DNA from: Clonostachys chloroleuca | Taxonomy: Eukaryota; Ascomycota; Sordariomycetes; Hypocreales; Bionectriaceae | Reading direction: 5' to 3' | Assembly (NCBI GenBank): GCA_037952775.1 | Contig: JBANAY010000004.1 | Coordinates: 1,798,001 to 1,862,000, forward strand | Length of the DNA stretch: 64,000 nucleotides | Shown here: one piece after another, positions 47,795-60,100 of the stretch | Layout of the letters: every line of letters begins with the position of its first letter | Numbering within the stretch: the first letter of the stretch is position 1 | Program-made: the position numbers and the translations under genes | The notes under the pieces: model-generated | What the model was told of the DNA's origin: nothing | What the model saw: the letters and a program-made list of their open reading frames with translations, nothing else | Databases searched by the model: none

Positions 47795-50533
47795 TCACGT
47801 CTTCCCCCAAAAGTGAGTAGATGCGCTTGGAGGAACGTTATCTTCTCCTACACCCCAAGTCAAGCTCTCATGAGACCCAACTGTCAACTCCAAGACACCG
47901 CCTTCCACAAAGAAACTGTGTGATATCCAGGACTTGGTGTAAGGTTCCCCATTCAGTGTAGCACTTTGAATATATATGTTGACATATGATGCGTCGAACC
48001 CTACAGAGCGTATAGTAGCCGTCTTGCCTGACTGAGGATTCGTGAGGTTGACCTCGGCGAAGAAAGGCGGAATGATGAGGTAGACGTCTTGCCCACTCAT
48101 TGGGTACAGTCCCATCATCGTAAGAGCAGTAAAGCTCCCCATGGCTCCCGAGTCGTCGTTTCCAGGGATGCCGCTGGTGGTGTCGTTAAAACTACTCGGT
48201 ATGTGCTTGTGTGCCGTTTCCGCGGATAACCCTGGCCGGCCTGTGAAATGGAACAGGAAGAAGAGGAGATAGGACTGCTCGTTTCCAACGTAAAGGAGGC
48301 CGGGGGTATCATGGAGATACTGTAGTCGACGAGTGAACTCCTCGGGTCCCCCGAGCATAGGGATCAAGCCCGCTTGATCATGCGGGACGTAGAACGTGTA
48401 GAGCCATGCACCACCTTCATAAGTCTCATGACCGTTCGCGTTAAGATAGCATGAAGTGAAGTTGAAGAGAAAGGTGCAGATAGATGGGTCCTGGTAGCCG
48501 AATGTCCCATTGGCATATCTTGGTTGGAGAAACCCCTGGAAGCCGCTGTCAACGAGAGCTGCTGTGTCGGAGCTACCTGTCAGATTGAGTAGTGATCGGG
48601 AATCAGGATCAAACATATTGACCCAGTTTCCTGATCTTTCGAGATACTTTTCGGCGTCATCTGTTATGTTCATCTCTCGTGCCATTTCAGCAATACAAAA
48701 GTCGTTGTATGAGTACTCGATTGTGCGAGAGATGGAACGTGTGAATAGACCAACACCATGGGGATCGAAATCATCGGTTGGGATATACCCGAGAGTCTTC
48801 CAGCTTTCAAGCCCTCCTCGTCCTTGAACGGTCCATATCTCTGATTGCTCTGGAAGATATATTAGCTCGGTGAAGAGTTCCGAAGCCCCTTACCCTATAT
48901 GGAGTGCTCACTCACCTTCAGCATCGGATATCACGGCTTCGTAACCTGTTTCCCAATCAATCCCATCCCTGAGACCCTTGAGGTATGAATCAGCAAGGAG
49001 GTTATCGGCATTACTTCCGCCTTGGGTAAACCCTTGGCAGAGTGACATCCGACAGTCAGGGAGTTTGCCTTCGTGACGATAAATATCGATCAGGCTGCGA
49101 ACCATAAGACTTTGTGCGTGGGGATCAACAAGGGTCAGAAGCGGGTGTGTGCTTCTGAAACTATCCCAAATACAATAATACGAGTCGAAATATGGCTCAT
49201 CACTCTCCCACAATGGGTTCTCTCCTGAATCCCTTGGTGGTTAGACTTGATTCGATTTCCTCAAGGGCCTTCGAACTCACCAGTATAGTCTTGGGGGGAC
49301 AGGAATGAGCGGTATAGGCCGCTCCAGAAAATCCTTTTAATTGATTTATCCAGCCCGGTATCGTCTACTGACACCGGCGCTAGCTTGGCTCGCCAGGCAT
49401 CCTCTGCGATCTCTTTGGTGCCCTCAAAATCGAAATCTTTGATCTCTCTTTCAGCATTCCTACAAGCCTGGCTCGTGCTGAAGAATGAAAGACCGACTCG
49501 AGCCAGCACTTGGTTCGACTCGGGCTGCTTGAAGCGCACCCAAGCACCTGCAGGCAAGGGAGGATTATTGTTCCCGTCCTTGTAGACTTTGAGGCTCTTG
49601 GTCCCATCGCCTGCCCGGTTGTTGATGAAAACACCAGTGTCACGGATATCAGCTCCTTTGAAGTCGGCACAAAAGTGCAGAGTATAGGTTCCTATTCCGA
49701 AAGACGGAGTGAAAGTTCCATTACCGGTGATACGCCCCGTTTCAGCATCCACCTGAATACTGCCATCAGTCCTGGAGTTTGCCAGATCAGTCAGGTCAGC
49801 TAGGATCAAGGGGCTGTATGAAAAAGGCGATGAGTTGTTTCCAGAACTCGAAACACTTTGGTTACTTGGGAAATTGAACCTGTAGAGGGCAGTACGGTTG
49901 CTAACGGTGATTTCCGCGACGATGGATGTGTTGAGAGTCACAGCGAAATAGCCCGGACGAGCTTTCACTGTCCCATTTATTCGTTCTACAGCGCGTAGCT
50001 TCTTGGGGAACTCGCATTGATTCAAGTCATCGTCTGGACAGTGGGTCTGTGGGAATAAAGGGAAGTTCCCCAGGGAGGAGCCCTAAAGTCATTCGCTCTG
50101 ATCAGTTAAATGAACTACCATATGTAGTGAGATGGTTCACATACGCCACCGGTCCCACTGTCATGCATATGGGAAAAGCCAGTAACTTGAGCATTTGATT
50201 AGATTCGGAAGATAGTGAGGTACTGTTGTATTAGGCAAATCAACGTACTCAGCCCGTCGTTGGAGGCAAAGCCGCCTTGAGTCTCTTTATCGACGTCAGC
50301 CACAGCTTTAGCCATTCCGAATGGTAAACTGGCACCAGGAAACACATGGCCTATAAGAATCGTCAGTACCGTTCTCATCTATAGTACAGATCGTAAAACC
50401 ACGAACCACCATCTGAAGTTCCGATCAGGGGGTCAATGTAGTCAAGGATGTCAACATCAGCTGCAGCTGTTCTAGCAAGAACAGCTAGCAGCGAAAGACA
50501 AATAGAAGTTCGAACGCCCATTGTTTTGAGCAT
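47795..50533 (-). CDS. Secreted GH92 alpha-mannosidase
   Basis: Six exons (50533-50407, 50350-50249, 50185-50145, 50082-49281, 49224-48916, 48849-47795) keep one frame and give 811 residues. Residues 1-24 form a signal peptide (SICLSLLAVLARTAA, cleavage near ADVD). Mature-domain family motifs in order: DYIDPLIGTSDGGHVFPGAS, GFSHMHDSGTGG, GENPLWESDEPYFDSYYCIW, GFTQGGSNADNLLADSY, GRGGLESWKTLGY, GGAWLYTFYVPHDQAGL, GNEQSYLLF and the signature GIPGNDDSGAMGSF. The GNE glutamate and NDD aspartates lie where GH92 enzymes place their acid and base. GH92 members are calcium-dependent inverting exo-alpha-mannosidases acting on N-glycans or mannoproteins; linkage preference is not predictable. Several N-glycosylation sequons agree with secretion. 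The ATG at 50521 (fifth codon) is an alternative start. Downstream member of the four-gene minus-strand run. Confidence 0.93.
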
Positions 50534-50555
50534 TGGAACGTTCTGGGTTCCAATG
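50531..50555 (-). promoter_or_regulatory. Perfect 9-bp inverted repeat over the GH92 start codon
   Basis: CATTGGAAC and GTTCCAATG are separated by seven bases. In the mRNA the distal arm ends with the first AUG of the GH92 frame, so the codon would sit in a stem. This may favour the second AUG 12 nt downstream, or it may be a DNA site for a dimeric regulator. Confidence 0.5.
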
Positions 50556-51088
50556 AAACTGTTTCGAAGACGAAAACTGTTGAGGCGTGCTTGCACTGTA
50601 AAAGATCCTAGGATTTCTGGGGAATGGCCTGCCTTTATGTGCCAACAACTACGGTGATACAATGACCCGAATCTACTTCTATCTAACCATAAATGAGTGA
50701 AATTCATTAATCTCAATGCTCCTTCCCCCGCTGTCGGGTTCATATAGTTGTGGAGAAGGATAGTCACGTTGGTTATACTGCATGTTAATGACGTCGATCA
50801 CCACATCCCTGGCACCGATGTTACGTTTCTATCTCTGAAATAGGTAACAAGATGTGTATTATTTTCACCAATAAAGGATTCGAGGGATCCTAGATCTTGA
50901 GTATTGAGCTACCTGATTTATTTCACTTCATGATCGCAATGTATCACGGCAGGTCAAGGGACGTGATTCATATTCCAGATTGAACAGTTAAATTTTCGAG
51001 TCAACTTAATGTATTTTTAAGAAGCTTGTGGTGAATAGATACCCAAAACGGATAACATTTTGGAACCAAACAGAACAATTCTCATCCT
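50556..51088 (-). promoter_or_regulatory. GH92 promoter region
   Basis: About 530 bp between the BNR gene stop and the GH92 start. AT-rich, without a coding frame of interest. It should hold the GH92 promoter and the BNR gene's 3' end. Confidence 0.45.
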
Positions 51089-52635
51089 CTACAGCTCTAG
51101 TTGGAAATCCCAAACCTGCACCTTCCGATCGGGAAATGGACCCCCTTGTCTGACAAAGACACTGAGAATTCCATGATCTTTCAGTCTCTTCTGATCGAAA
51201 AGCGGCTCAGATGAAGCGTTAGAAACGACAGTAAGTAGCTTCCAGTCTTTAAACTGCCCATCACTGGTCGACACATAGATACGGAGTTGCAGAGCTGGCG
51301 AATCGGGCAGCAGAGCGAATAGATAACGAGAATCGGCATCCGCAGCAAATTTACCACGAGGTGCATACAAATCCGGGGGGATATATCACCTGGGTTGATG
51401 AGATTTCTCACCCAGGTTCCTGATGAAACAGAAGTCGGTCAGCCATTGTTGTTCTTAGAGATGAACTGATGAAAATAAATTGGCTCGGGTAGGGCTTACC
51501 ATCATTGCTTCTTAAGTAGTGCTCATAAACCCGCTGCCCAGAAGAATTGCCCCTCATGAGTGCGTGGAATCTTCCTTTGGAGTCAATAAGCTGCCCTTCC
51601 TGGTTGACCATACCAGTATTCTGAGCAATGCTCCAAACCTTGACAACATCTTGGTCCACGGGAATTGGTTTAGGTAGCGCTGCGCCCTTCGTGTTGCGCC
51701 AATTCTGGCCACTGTCGTCTGAATATGCGAAAAACAAATCATGGTTTGTGTTTGCATCCGGTGTCTCTCGCACTGTCCAGGAGGTATAGAGCCTTCCATT
51801 GAGTACATCGAGGCCGTTGATGTAAGCATTGTTATCATTGCCCTGCAGATATTTGCCGTATGCCTGCCACGTGCGAGAGGTGCTGGAATATCTGTGAATG
51901 TAGCTATCTCCAGATCCGGATCTTCAAACCATTCCGAGAATCAGCACGAGCTCAGTAGCAACTCCTCACTATGTCTGTCTTCAAACATCTAGGAAGATAA
52001 TTGTCAAGTAGGAAACTCACTGGCCAATTCTGAATTCTAGTAGAAGATCACCGTTGTCCAGATTCTGGAACCGCGGATAGGTGAGCGGTGTCCAAGGTCC
52101 CGACGATCCGGGGAGCTGGTGAACTACACTGCCAAATAGACTGGCGCTCCAGGTTGATGGGATGCTAATTGCAATGGGATCATTGGAAACTCGATAATTC
52201 AGCGGGACATCCTATCGAATTTACTTCTGTTAGATTGAAGCCCACTTCCTTCCTGTTTGGCACACGTACATGGTGATCAAAGCTCAGATGAATTCGACCG
52301 TCGCCAGAAATGCCCATAGAGATCATGTTATGACCGTCCAGAGTCGTTTGGAGGTAGTCGGTAAGTGTCAAAAATTCCCATGCCCCGACAGATGGGAGCA
52401 CACGGCGGCGACCAACCCTCACATAATGATTACCGTACCCCGCGGGGGCTGTCTCGTAGAACGTAACATATTGATACTCGCCAAATGTGATGAGAACGTC
52501 CTCCTGATAGCTTACGCCATTGAGACGTTCAGACCCTTGGATATCAGTGCCGATATCCCAATGGTTTGTTGAAACGATCTTGACGGCCAGACCGTAGGAG
52601 GCCAGGAGGATTGAAAAAAGACTAGCTTTCAACAT
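51089..52635 (-). CDS. Secreted BNR_4-type beta-propeller protein (apparent frameshift)
   Basis: Exons 52635-52270, 52211-52021, 51921-51500 and 51419-51089. A signal peptide covers residues 1-18 ([19 protein letters not shown]). The body has repeated strands of a sialidase-like propeller: [72 protein letters not shown] (an Asp-box-like element), [17 protein letters not shown] and [20 protein letters not shown]. These match fungal proteins of the BNR-repeat family (BNR_4), often annotated as putative neuraminidases; activity is not established and a polysaccharide-active enzyme is equally possible. Odd: the final exon changes frame at a run of six G on the plus strand (51375-51380); GDISP lies in one frame and DLYAPRG in another, and one extra base restores 436 residues. 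Tandem with GH92. Confidence 0.82.
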
Positions 52636-53120
52636 GTTCTCGGCTTTGACCCAAATACGGGTAGTTCTTTTGTTGAAAATCTGGCCAAGATTCATGCGGG
52701 ATGTCCTCACCCTCGTGGGTAGGCGAGTTGATATTGCCCAACGAGCGGTCGCGGACGACAAACGAGCTTCCTATTTAGGACCAGTGGTCCCCTCGGGACA
52801 ATGGCAGCCCGGCCAAGGACCTAGCCATTAGGCAATATGCCAATCTTCAATTTGAGTCGTGCGGAAACGAGGCGATCAGGTTTACGAGGTGGGCCGTGTC
52901 CCAAAAGAGAGAGGCTCCGTCTGGACACACATGTCCCAGGGGTAAACCTGTGGAGTAATGAATGCGTGTGCGGGGTAAAGATGCCGTGACGGGAGAATTG
53001 ATGGGCATTACTACTCCGTCATACTGCTCGGGTGATTTGGCTAGGATGTGAAACTGAGGTAGGCCCTTGAATGCCTCGGGGCGGAGTAAAGTAAGCCAGG
53101 CCCGGCATTCTGCCCGGCAG
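52636..53120 (-). promoter_or_regulatory. BNR gene promoter region
   Basis: 485 bp between the regulator's stop and the BNR start. Contains short inverted repeats, for example GGACACACATGTCC (52922-52935) and GGCAATATGCC (about 52829-52839), plausible sites for a dimeric regulator. No coding frame. Confidence 0.4.
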
Positions 53121-55405
53121 TTACAGTATGGTCTCAAGATTGACCTGGGCACTGCCTTCGTCGCATTCGGCATGCAAGAAAGGGTCTATCTCAGTATTCA
53201 AGTTGAAGGTGCCCGTCAAATCTGCTTGATCCCCGTTGCCAAAAGTGGAGAGCGCTGATTGCCCGGGAAACCAGTCATCTTCTTGAAAGCTCTGGCCAAA
53301 CACGCCTTCAGAATCCGGCGCTGTTTGTTGAAGCCGAGCAGATGATACCGCGGCTTTCGCATGCTTGGATAGATCAGCCACAACGTGTTGGAGAGATGCG
53401 AATATTTCTCCGTGATTAGACTCAGCCACGATTCTGTCTAGGAGCTGAACCGACACTGTTGAAATCTCGCTGTCAAGCGAAGCAAATTCATGTGTTGGGT
53501 ACATGATAGTGTTTGATAGAAGAATGACGAGCCCTGAAAAATGAGCGCAAGTGCATTGCCTTGAATTACAAGTCAGTGACATTTCATGAGGGAAATTTCA
53601 ATTGGCTATTTGGTACTCACCACACCAGCCAGTCTGTTTGCGCTACTTCCTGGAATAGCTTCAAGGTGAAGCGGCTGATGTCGACACAATGATACCAGTA
53701 TTTCTCTGCCGGTGGGTCCAGGTATTCTGAGAGACAATCGGCAGCATGCCCAGACATGGCCAGAGTATAATCTTGGATGGCGTATCTGGCCTGACGGCCC
53801 ACGCGCTTCACCCACTCCGCCTGCTGGCTATAGATCCCATGAAGAAAGGTGATGGTGGTGAGATAGGAGTGGTAAAACTTGACCATGTGCGTCACTTCTA
53901 TTTCACCGACAGTTGCCGCCACGTGCTCGATTTGAAATGCTGCTGGGATCCTGGCCATCCAAGTTGTTAGCAGTTTTTGTAGACTTTCAACCCGAGCTTG
54001 GCGTTCAATGGCGTTGATCTTGAGAGAGCGATTGGAGTAGATGAGATCATAGAGTTTGCCCTGAATATGGGCGAGGTCAAGACGCATGCGGAAAAGATTG
54101 AAAGGAGTGGTACGGTCACGCGTCCAGATAAGACCAGTATCATTATCGACTCCAGCCGGGTTCATGGGCGGAAGGGAGACATCAATGTCCTGATCAATCT
54201 GCCCAGATGGCATTTGCATCCTCATGGAGATATCCTAGCAGTGGATGTGAGTGAAATTTCATGCCACGCAGACTGGCACCACTCACCTTGTCCAGAATGT
54301 ATGCGACCCAGAACACGTTCGATCTTTGTTGTATCTCCTCGGGAGAGAAGAATTCGGTGGACTGCTTGGAGTGAAGGCGCATCCTATGTGCAAGTCTGAG
54401 GGCCATGCTCGCCAAATTACCTGCTGCTCTTTGATCACAGGCCTGGTGGAATAGAGTGGCTAGGATGAGCAGAGTCTGGACGCCCAGCAAATCCTCCTCC
54501 CTGATCAACAATTCCGGGATAACAGACTGGGCGTTTCTCAAACAATAGTCACTGCATTCTTTGTTGGTGAATGGCCCCTTGAACAATGAATTATCAGCAG
54601 GCGAAGCGCGCAGGCCGAGAGAACAGACTGCAAGAATTGCAGCCCAAACAACCCGGCTATGAGTTGCTCTTTGGTTATACCACTCGATGACCATACGAGT
54701 AAAAGACTTCCGATCAAAAATAGGCGATACCTGGTTGAAATTATCGAAATATAAATCGATAAGTGGCATAATATCCTGTTGTTTTGTTAGAAACTGGGAT
54801 GGGTATGTCTGAGTTGCGCCTGGGATCAGGTCGATTGGGCTCAAGACCACGTACATAAAGTGGTGGCAATGGGGTTCCTGCTGCCCCTGGACCGAAGTAT
54901 AGAGATGGCCTCACAGCATCGAATCCCCATGTTGGAGCAGCAGAGTTGTGTATCTGGTCATCAGCGCCGCTGAAATCCATGCTACGGCTGTCCACCTCAA
55001 AGTGGGGAGATTCGGAATTGGCAGAGGTGTTGGGCGCTTTTTGTTGAGAAGCCTCCTTCAGAAGCTTCTCTATACGCTCCAGGCGAGCCTTGATGCCCTC
55101 GGGATCCTCAGAAGCCTCTTCGGGAGCTTCCTGTGCTCCTACTCTTCGTCTTGCACGGCCCCCAGGCTTCATGCGGATAAGGCTTGTCCGACACTCGGCA
55201 TTATAAAGAGAGCAGTTGGAGCATGTTGGCTTCAACATGTCGCATTTAATTTTCTTTCGAAAACACAAGTCGCAAGCTTGATCCATTCGTCAGAGAGCAA
55301 TTCGATAAGGAAGACAACTCCTATCAAATGTGAACATAACATACCCTTTCTGGCACCCGCCGCCGGCTGCGGTTCACCAGGTGATGTGGAGTTCTCGGAG
55401 GACAT
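53121..55405 (-). CDS. Zn2Cys6 transcription factor, Fungal_trans type (cluster regulator candidate)
   Basis: Five exons (55405-55345, 55276-54855, 54775-54287, 54234-53621, 53559-53121) encode 674 residues. The first exon supplies 20 residues and the intron joins them to the zinc cluster, whose ligands are Cys 22, 25, 32, 39, 42 and 49 (ACDLCFRKKIKCD, CSNC, AEC). A basic segment (GRARRRV) and a short coiled coil (IKARLERIEKLLKEAS, about residues 85-100) suggest a dimer binding CGG half-sites. The middle region from residue 162 (DIMPLIDLYFDNFNQVSPIF) through YILDKDISMRMQMPSG (about 318-333) is the Fungal_trans domain. A model starting at the ATG at 55286 would lose the first exon but keep the zinc cluster. 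It lies between the OYE and BNR genes in the same orientation, so local control of this cluster is the natural hypothesis. Confidence 0.9.
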
Positions 55406-55688
55406 GATGGACAGGTGTGCTCCGATAATTACGTCGCGATCTTTCTAGCTGTATAGCCGTCTTCAATGCGACATGGGAGCTTTGAAGGGGATGAATCAGG
55501 AATGCAAAAGAAGGCAGGGTCTGGTCCACCGGCTGTCGGTCAGACTGATGATGGATGACAAATCCACCATCAACCTCGACCACCATCTCAAGCGAACAAG
55601 CGCACCGACCAAAAGTGCCCCTTTTTTCTATTTGTATGCAATGAAATCTATGAAAATAGATACATAGCGAGTCTAATAGCCCTTCGAT

Positions 55689-57198
55689 CTATGCAACCAC
55701 TGCCGCACTGGACCCGTACGCACTCTGTGGCCCAGTGTACATGGGGGGCTTCGTGTGCTCAAGCTTGTCTCCATCCTCCGTCTTCTCCCCAAACCATGTT
55801 CCAATGTCCCGCTCCAGCTGTGCAAGCACCTTTTCATCCCACAATTGGAATGGCTCCTTTCCTCTGGCAATCTGCCAGATTTGAGCTCCGGCAGCCATAA
55901 GACTCAAGGGGAATTCCTCACCAGCGGTGAGTGGCTTGAGCGCTCCGCCAGCACGCCCTTCCACAATGTCGCTCGCAAGTCGAGGCTCAGCCGCTGCAGG
56001 TCGTCCGAGGCCAATGCCGTCCACAGAGTCAAGCGCACTGACCATGGAGCCGACTGAGCGCATGCCGCCAGACAAATACAGCTTCATCTTGCGGTCCGGG
56101 CCCAGAGCCTGCGAGATGGCCTGGGCGAATTTCAGAAAGAATCCCTCCCGTATCTTGGTCGACTCTCTCTCGAACTTCAGCCCCAGTTCCTCGTAGGTAC
56201 CGCCACTGAGCTCTACAAAATCGAGGCCAAGCTTCTCGAGAGTTTCGCACACTTCACGCGCCTCGTCGGGCGTGACGCCGCCTTCTTGAAACTCCACGCT
56301 ATTCAGTTTGGCGGACACAATGAACTTGAGCGAGACTCTGGCCTTGATACCGCGCACGACATCCGAGAGGAACCGCATGCGATTCTCTGTGGTCTGGACG
56401 CCGTATTCGTCTGTGCGTTTGTTGGTGGTCCGGGAGAGGAATTGAGCAATGAGGTATCCGTGAGCCGCGTGAAGCTCGATCCCGTCGAAGCCAGCCTTTT
56501 CTAGGTACTCGGCCGCATATGCAAACTCATCTACGATCTTCTTCATCGGCTCGCGTGGCAGCGTGGGGCTTCCCAAAAGTCTGGCCGTCCTTTGGCTCTA
56601 TGTTGATTGGCAGTTAGAGCTAGCTAAACAGGCTTGTGTGAAGTACTGGGCAGACACCTACCAAGTTGAACGTCAGATGCAGAGACAGACGTTGGGCTCA
56701 CCGCTGCTCGGATCTGTCTCCCTGGATGAGTGATCTGGGCGACAATAAGACTGCCATCGGCCTTTGCTGCGGCCGCAAGCTCTTTGAACTTTTCGAATCG
56801 CTCTCCCTCGAAGAGACAATCCGGAGTGACAATCATGTCGCCTGGGCCATTGACCATGGCCCAGTTTGTATCAATATTTCCGGTAACAATGACACCCCAG
56901 TTATTCTTTCCTTCCCCCCATCTGCAAAAGACGGATGGCCATTAGTCCGGACAATCAACAACTTGCACACTAAAAAAAAAAAAAAAGAGGGTATCACCAA
57001 CCTTCTATACAGCTCGACAAGCTCATCCGTAGGAATACCTCGTTCATATACATGTCTGGGACTCCAAGTGGCGAGAGTCTCGGCCATCGGACTTTTGAGG
57101 AAGCGATTCTTTGCGATCCGTCCGGATACAGGGAACTCAAGGTTGCGTCCCAGAGGCGCAGGGCTCACGTCGCCAGAACTGTATCGTGGAACTGCCAT
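55689..57198 (-). CDS. Old yellow enzyme family NADH:flavin oxidoreductase (apparent frameshift)
   Basis: Exons 57198-57002, 56921-56662 and 56597-55689. An FMN-dependent TIM-barrel ene-reductase is predicted, reducing activated alkenes with NAD(P)H; the natural substrate is unknown. Motifs: NRFLKSPMAETLATW near the start, WGVIVTGNIDTNWAMV, IVAQITHPGRQ (about residues 131-141), GFDGIELHAAHGYLIAQFLS with the substrate-binding His pair, FVELSGGTYE, LYLSGGMRSVGSM and DGIGLGRPAAAEP (FMN phosphate loop). Odd: just after exon 3 begins, QTFGKP is in one frame and the next block LPREPMKKIVDEFAYAAEYL is in another; removing one base from a four-G plus-strand run (56565-56568) gives 454 residues, a normal length. 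Intron 1 has a poly-T tract ending in a second, unusable AG. The next gene downstream is the Zn2Cys6 regulator, 283 bp away. Confidence 0.85.
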
Positions 57199-60100
57199 TG
57201 TGAAGACTTTGTTTTTGCTTTGCAAGGTAGGAATAAATTTCTAGACAAGATTTCATTTTGATACTATGGTTTGAAACCGAAATTCCATCTACTTGCTTCT
57301 CCTATTTATCCTCGACCATGGGCGGGGCTATGATTCTTGCTCAGATATCCATTTGTAATACTTCCAAGATTTGATTCTATCTGCTTGGAAGCGCGGTGCC
57401 CCGTGGCGATTGCTGTGGTGGTATTTAGACATCTTTATAATATACGGAGTCCGAATCCAAGAGCCATGGCACAGTTTGCTACCAGGTGTTGCGGCCATAA
57501 TTAGTCTCAGGGATTGGGTGAGCTCCACGGAGGTGTCCGTGGAGCGCCACGGAGAGTCACCATTTGATCCTTTACAACAAGAAAGCACACTAGTACCGTA
57601 ACAGCCTTGGAGGGCTATCCAATGACAAATCAGGGCAATGTTCTAGAATATCAGATCAAATTCATTGAGATCTGTGTTTATTGTTTAGAACACTTGATTA
57701 GGTCTATCGGCTGATTCTCAGGGATGCCACAAGTCATGTTTGAAGTATAGATAAGCTGAAACAGGATAATGTCTTAAGAACACAGTTCTCGCTTATCTAG
57801 AGCAATTTAGGTTTCTTTTTATATACTCTATAGCCTCTCCAAATCATTTTGCTTTCCTTTGACTTTCTCACCCCTTGATTTGCGGTCCTGGAATTTTGAG
57901 ACGGAGAATAGATTAAAACGCCTATCCTCGCTTTGTCCTATGCTTATGTCCATAAAAAGTCCTAAAACTAAAAATAAGTCACTAAAACGGATAGCTGCCG
58001 AATGGCATGAATTTCGATGCCTTTTCCGTATTGCCAGCGTCGCAGCAATTTCCCACGAGGCGACGACAAAAAGTCGGGTCAGGCAACAATCTCCATTTTT
58101 AGGCTTCCTATTATGCAATTCGAGCCAATAAATATGTGACATATAGCATCGAATTGTTTTGGTTGCTCGGGGTAGCACTGCCAACGCAGCATGATCCTTT
58201 ACTGGTTGATTTTTGCATGGATGCTATTCCAACAAGGGTATATCAGAAGTGCCGTGAATTAGACGAGTTTATTAATAGATGTTTCCTAGTTGGGCTTCAA
58301 TATCAATGTTGATCATAAGCTGGTGTAAGTCATTAACTCGCAACGACTGTGCCCTCCTCACGGCTCATATCGACCCAGCGGGAGTGAGAAGAAACTGGAC
58401 TTTTTGGAGAGACCGGACTGGTGGGAAGATTCCTGTCGAAAAATATTCACTTATCTTGTCTCTACTCTATTTTCGTATATTGTTTCGAGGTACATACCGA
58501 GTTGTGACGATTCTATCGGGCTACTTTTCTCAACGTCTCTGGACGATACGTGGATAACTTATATGTTCTATAATCTCTTCAGCTAACGCTCCCTGTGAGC
58601 AGGCGAATGTGGTTAGATTAGTGTCGGTTCCAAATTCTTCGTTGAATGCCACACCGTCTCTTCTATTCAGAAAGAATACGCTGACCCTTCTCATTATCAT
58701 TGTAGCTTTGAAGAGAGCAGCCGTGCCAGTTAGATTGATTAAGGTGTATTTAGAATGTTATGGGCAATACAATGAGTGAATTCTTTAATACATTGATTCG
58801 AATATTGATCGAAGGCAGCATAGAAAGGGATTGAGAAAAAAAGGAGATGCAGATCATAGTTTACTTGCACGCCCGACACCTATAGGGAATGCAAGAAAAT
58901 AACAACGCCGGGCCTGTTTTAATTGTATAATCCCAGCAAAATCCACATTTAGCTAGACACTCTTCTTCATTACAATAGTAGGAATTCGCTTCAATTAAAA
59001 GATTTTGTGTTTGGCCACAGTGGTCTCCTAGGATCTCGTCCTCTAGGTTAACCGGAGGCCGCACAGCAGCCACAAGACTCCAACAAGGAGTATAGATAAG
59101 ACTATATGTTCTTTGAAGTACCCTATTCATGTTGTTTTCTCTTATCCTTGTCGCATCTAAAGGACTAGACACCACATCGGCTATTTTCTCTTGGTTCGAA
59201 GACGTAGCAATAGACTCATCATGAAGTTCTAGAAGTTCTAGAAGCTCCTTCTAGAAGCTCCTTCTAGAAACACCTATGCGGTTGGGTAGCAATACTTGCT
59301 AGCTAGCTTTATTCTTTTATCTCATTAGGCAGCATGATCGCCTAGCTTTCGGACCTATCACTCCCATGGAACTACAGAGATGACGTTTGATTACGCTACA
59401 TATGATCTAGTTGAAGCCCAACTCCACCTCGGCTGGGCTCTCACGAGGACAGTTTGTGGACTCAACAGCACATCGCAGGATGTCTGGGCAAATCCACCCC
59501 CGAAAAGGAATGACAGCTCTTCGATAGCCAAGGGTAATATCGATTTCCAGAAGCTGAGATCGCTTCATCGGACGTAAGGCTAGCGCCTTATGGATGCATT
59601 CCTTACCAAGTGTCAAAACATGGATGGCCACACAATGGTCCATTGCTCATGCACTTTCGAACCAACAGCTGTTACATCTACTTTGTAATAGGCGCGTGTG
59701 GATATATCAGTTGGACGAGATGCTACAGTAAAGTGCATCGATGCACATGCAACACGCCAAGCAATCCCACACAACCTCGTCTAAGGCTGAAAAGCCCATT
59801 GAGATTTACGCTTCGGTAAAAAGGCTCTCTCCTGCATTGCTACCAGCCCCTCTTCATCTGCACAGCGAAATTTAAATCATCATAGGGCTTGTTGTAAGGC
59901 GTCCAAGGGGGGAAGTAAGGCGGACAACTCCAACTCCATGTCACCCCCACCTTGAGCATTTAGCGCAACGAGGCGGCGACCCTAATAATAACACCTATTT
60001 GAAGGCTAATGCCGTGTTAGTGAACCGGAGGCTTTGAGCCCCAATGGATGGACGCACTGTTCACAATAAAATAGGTAGTGCGTAATAGCTAGCGTAAACA

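Noticed and set aside
58861..59175. Cys-rich 104-codon minus-strand frame
   Set aside because: Cys residues are not in a recognisable pattern, there is no signal peptide, and it lies in AT-rich, apparently degraded DNA.
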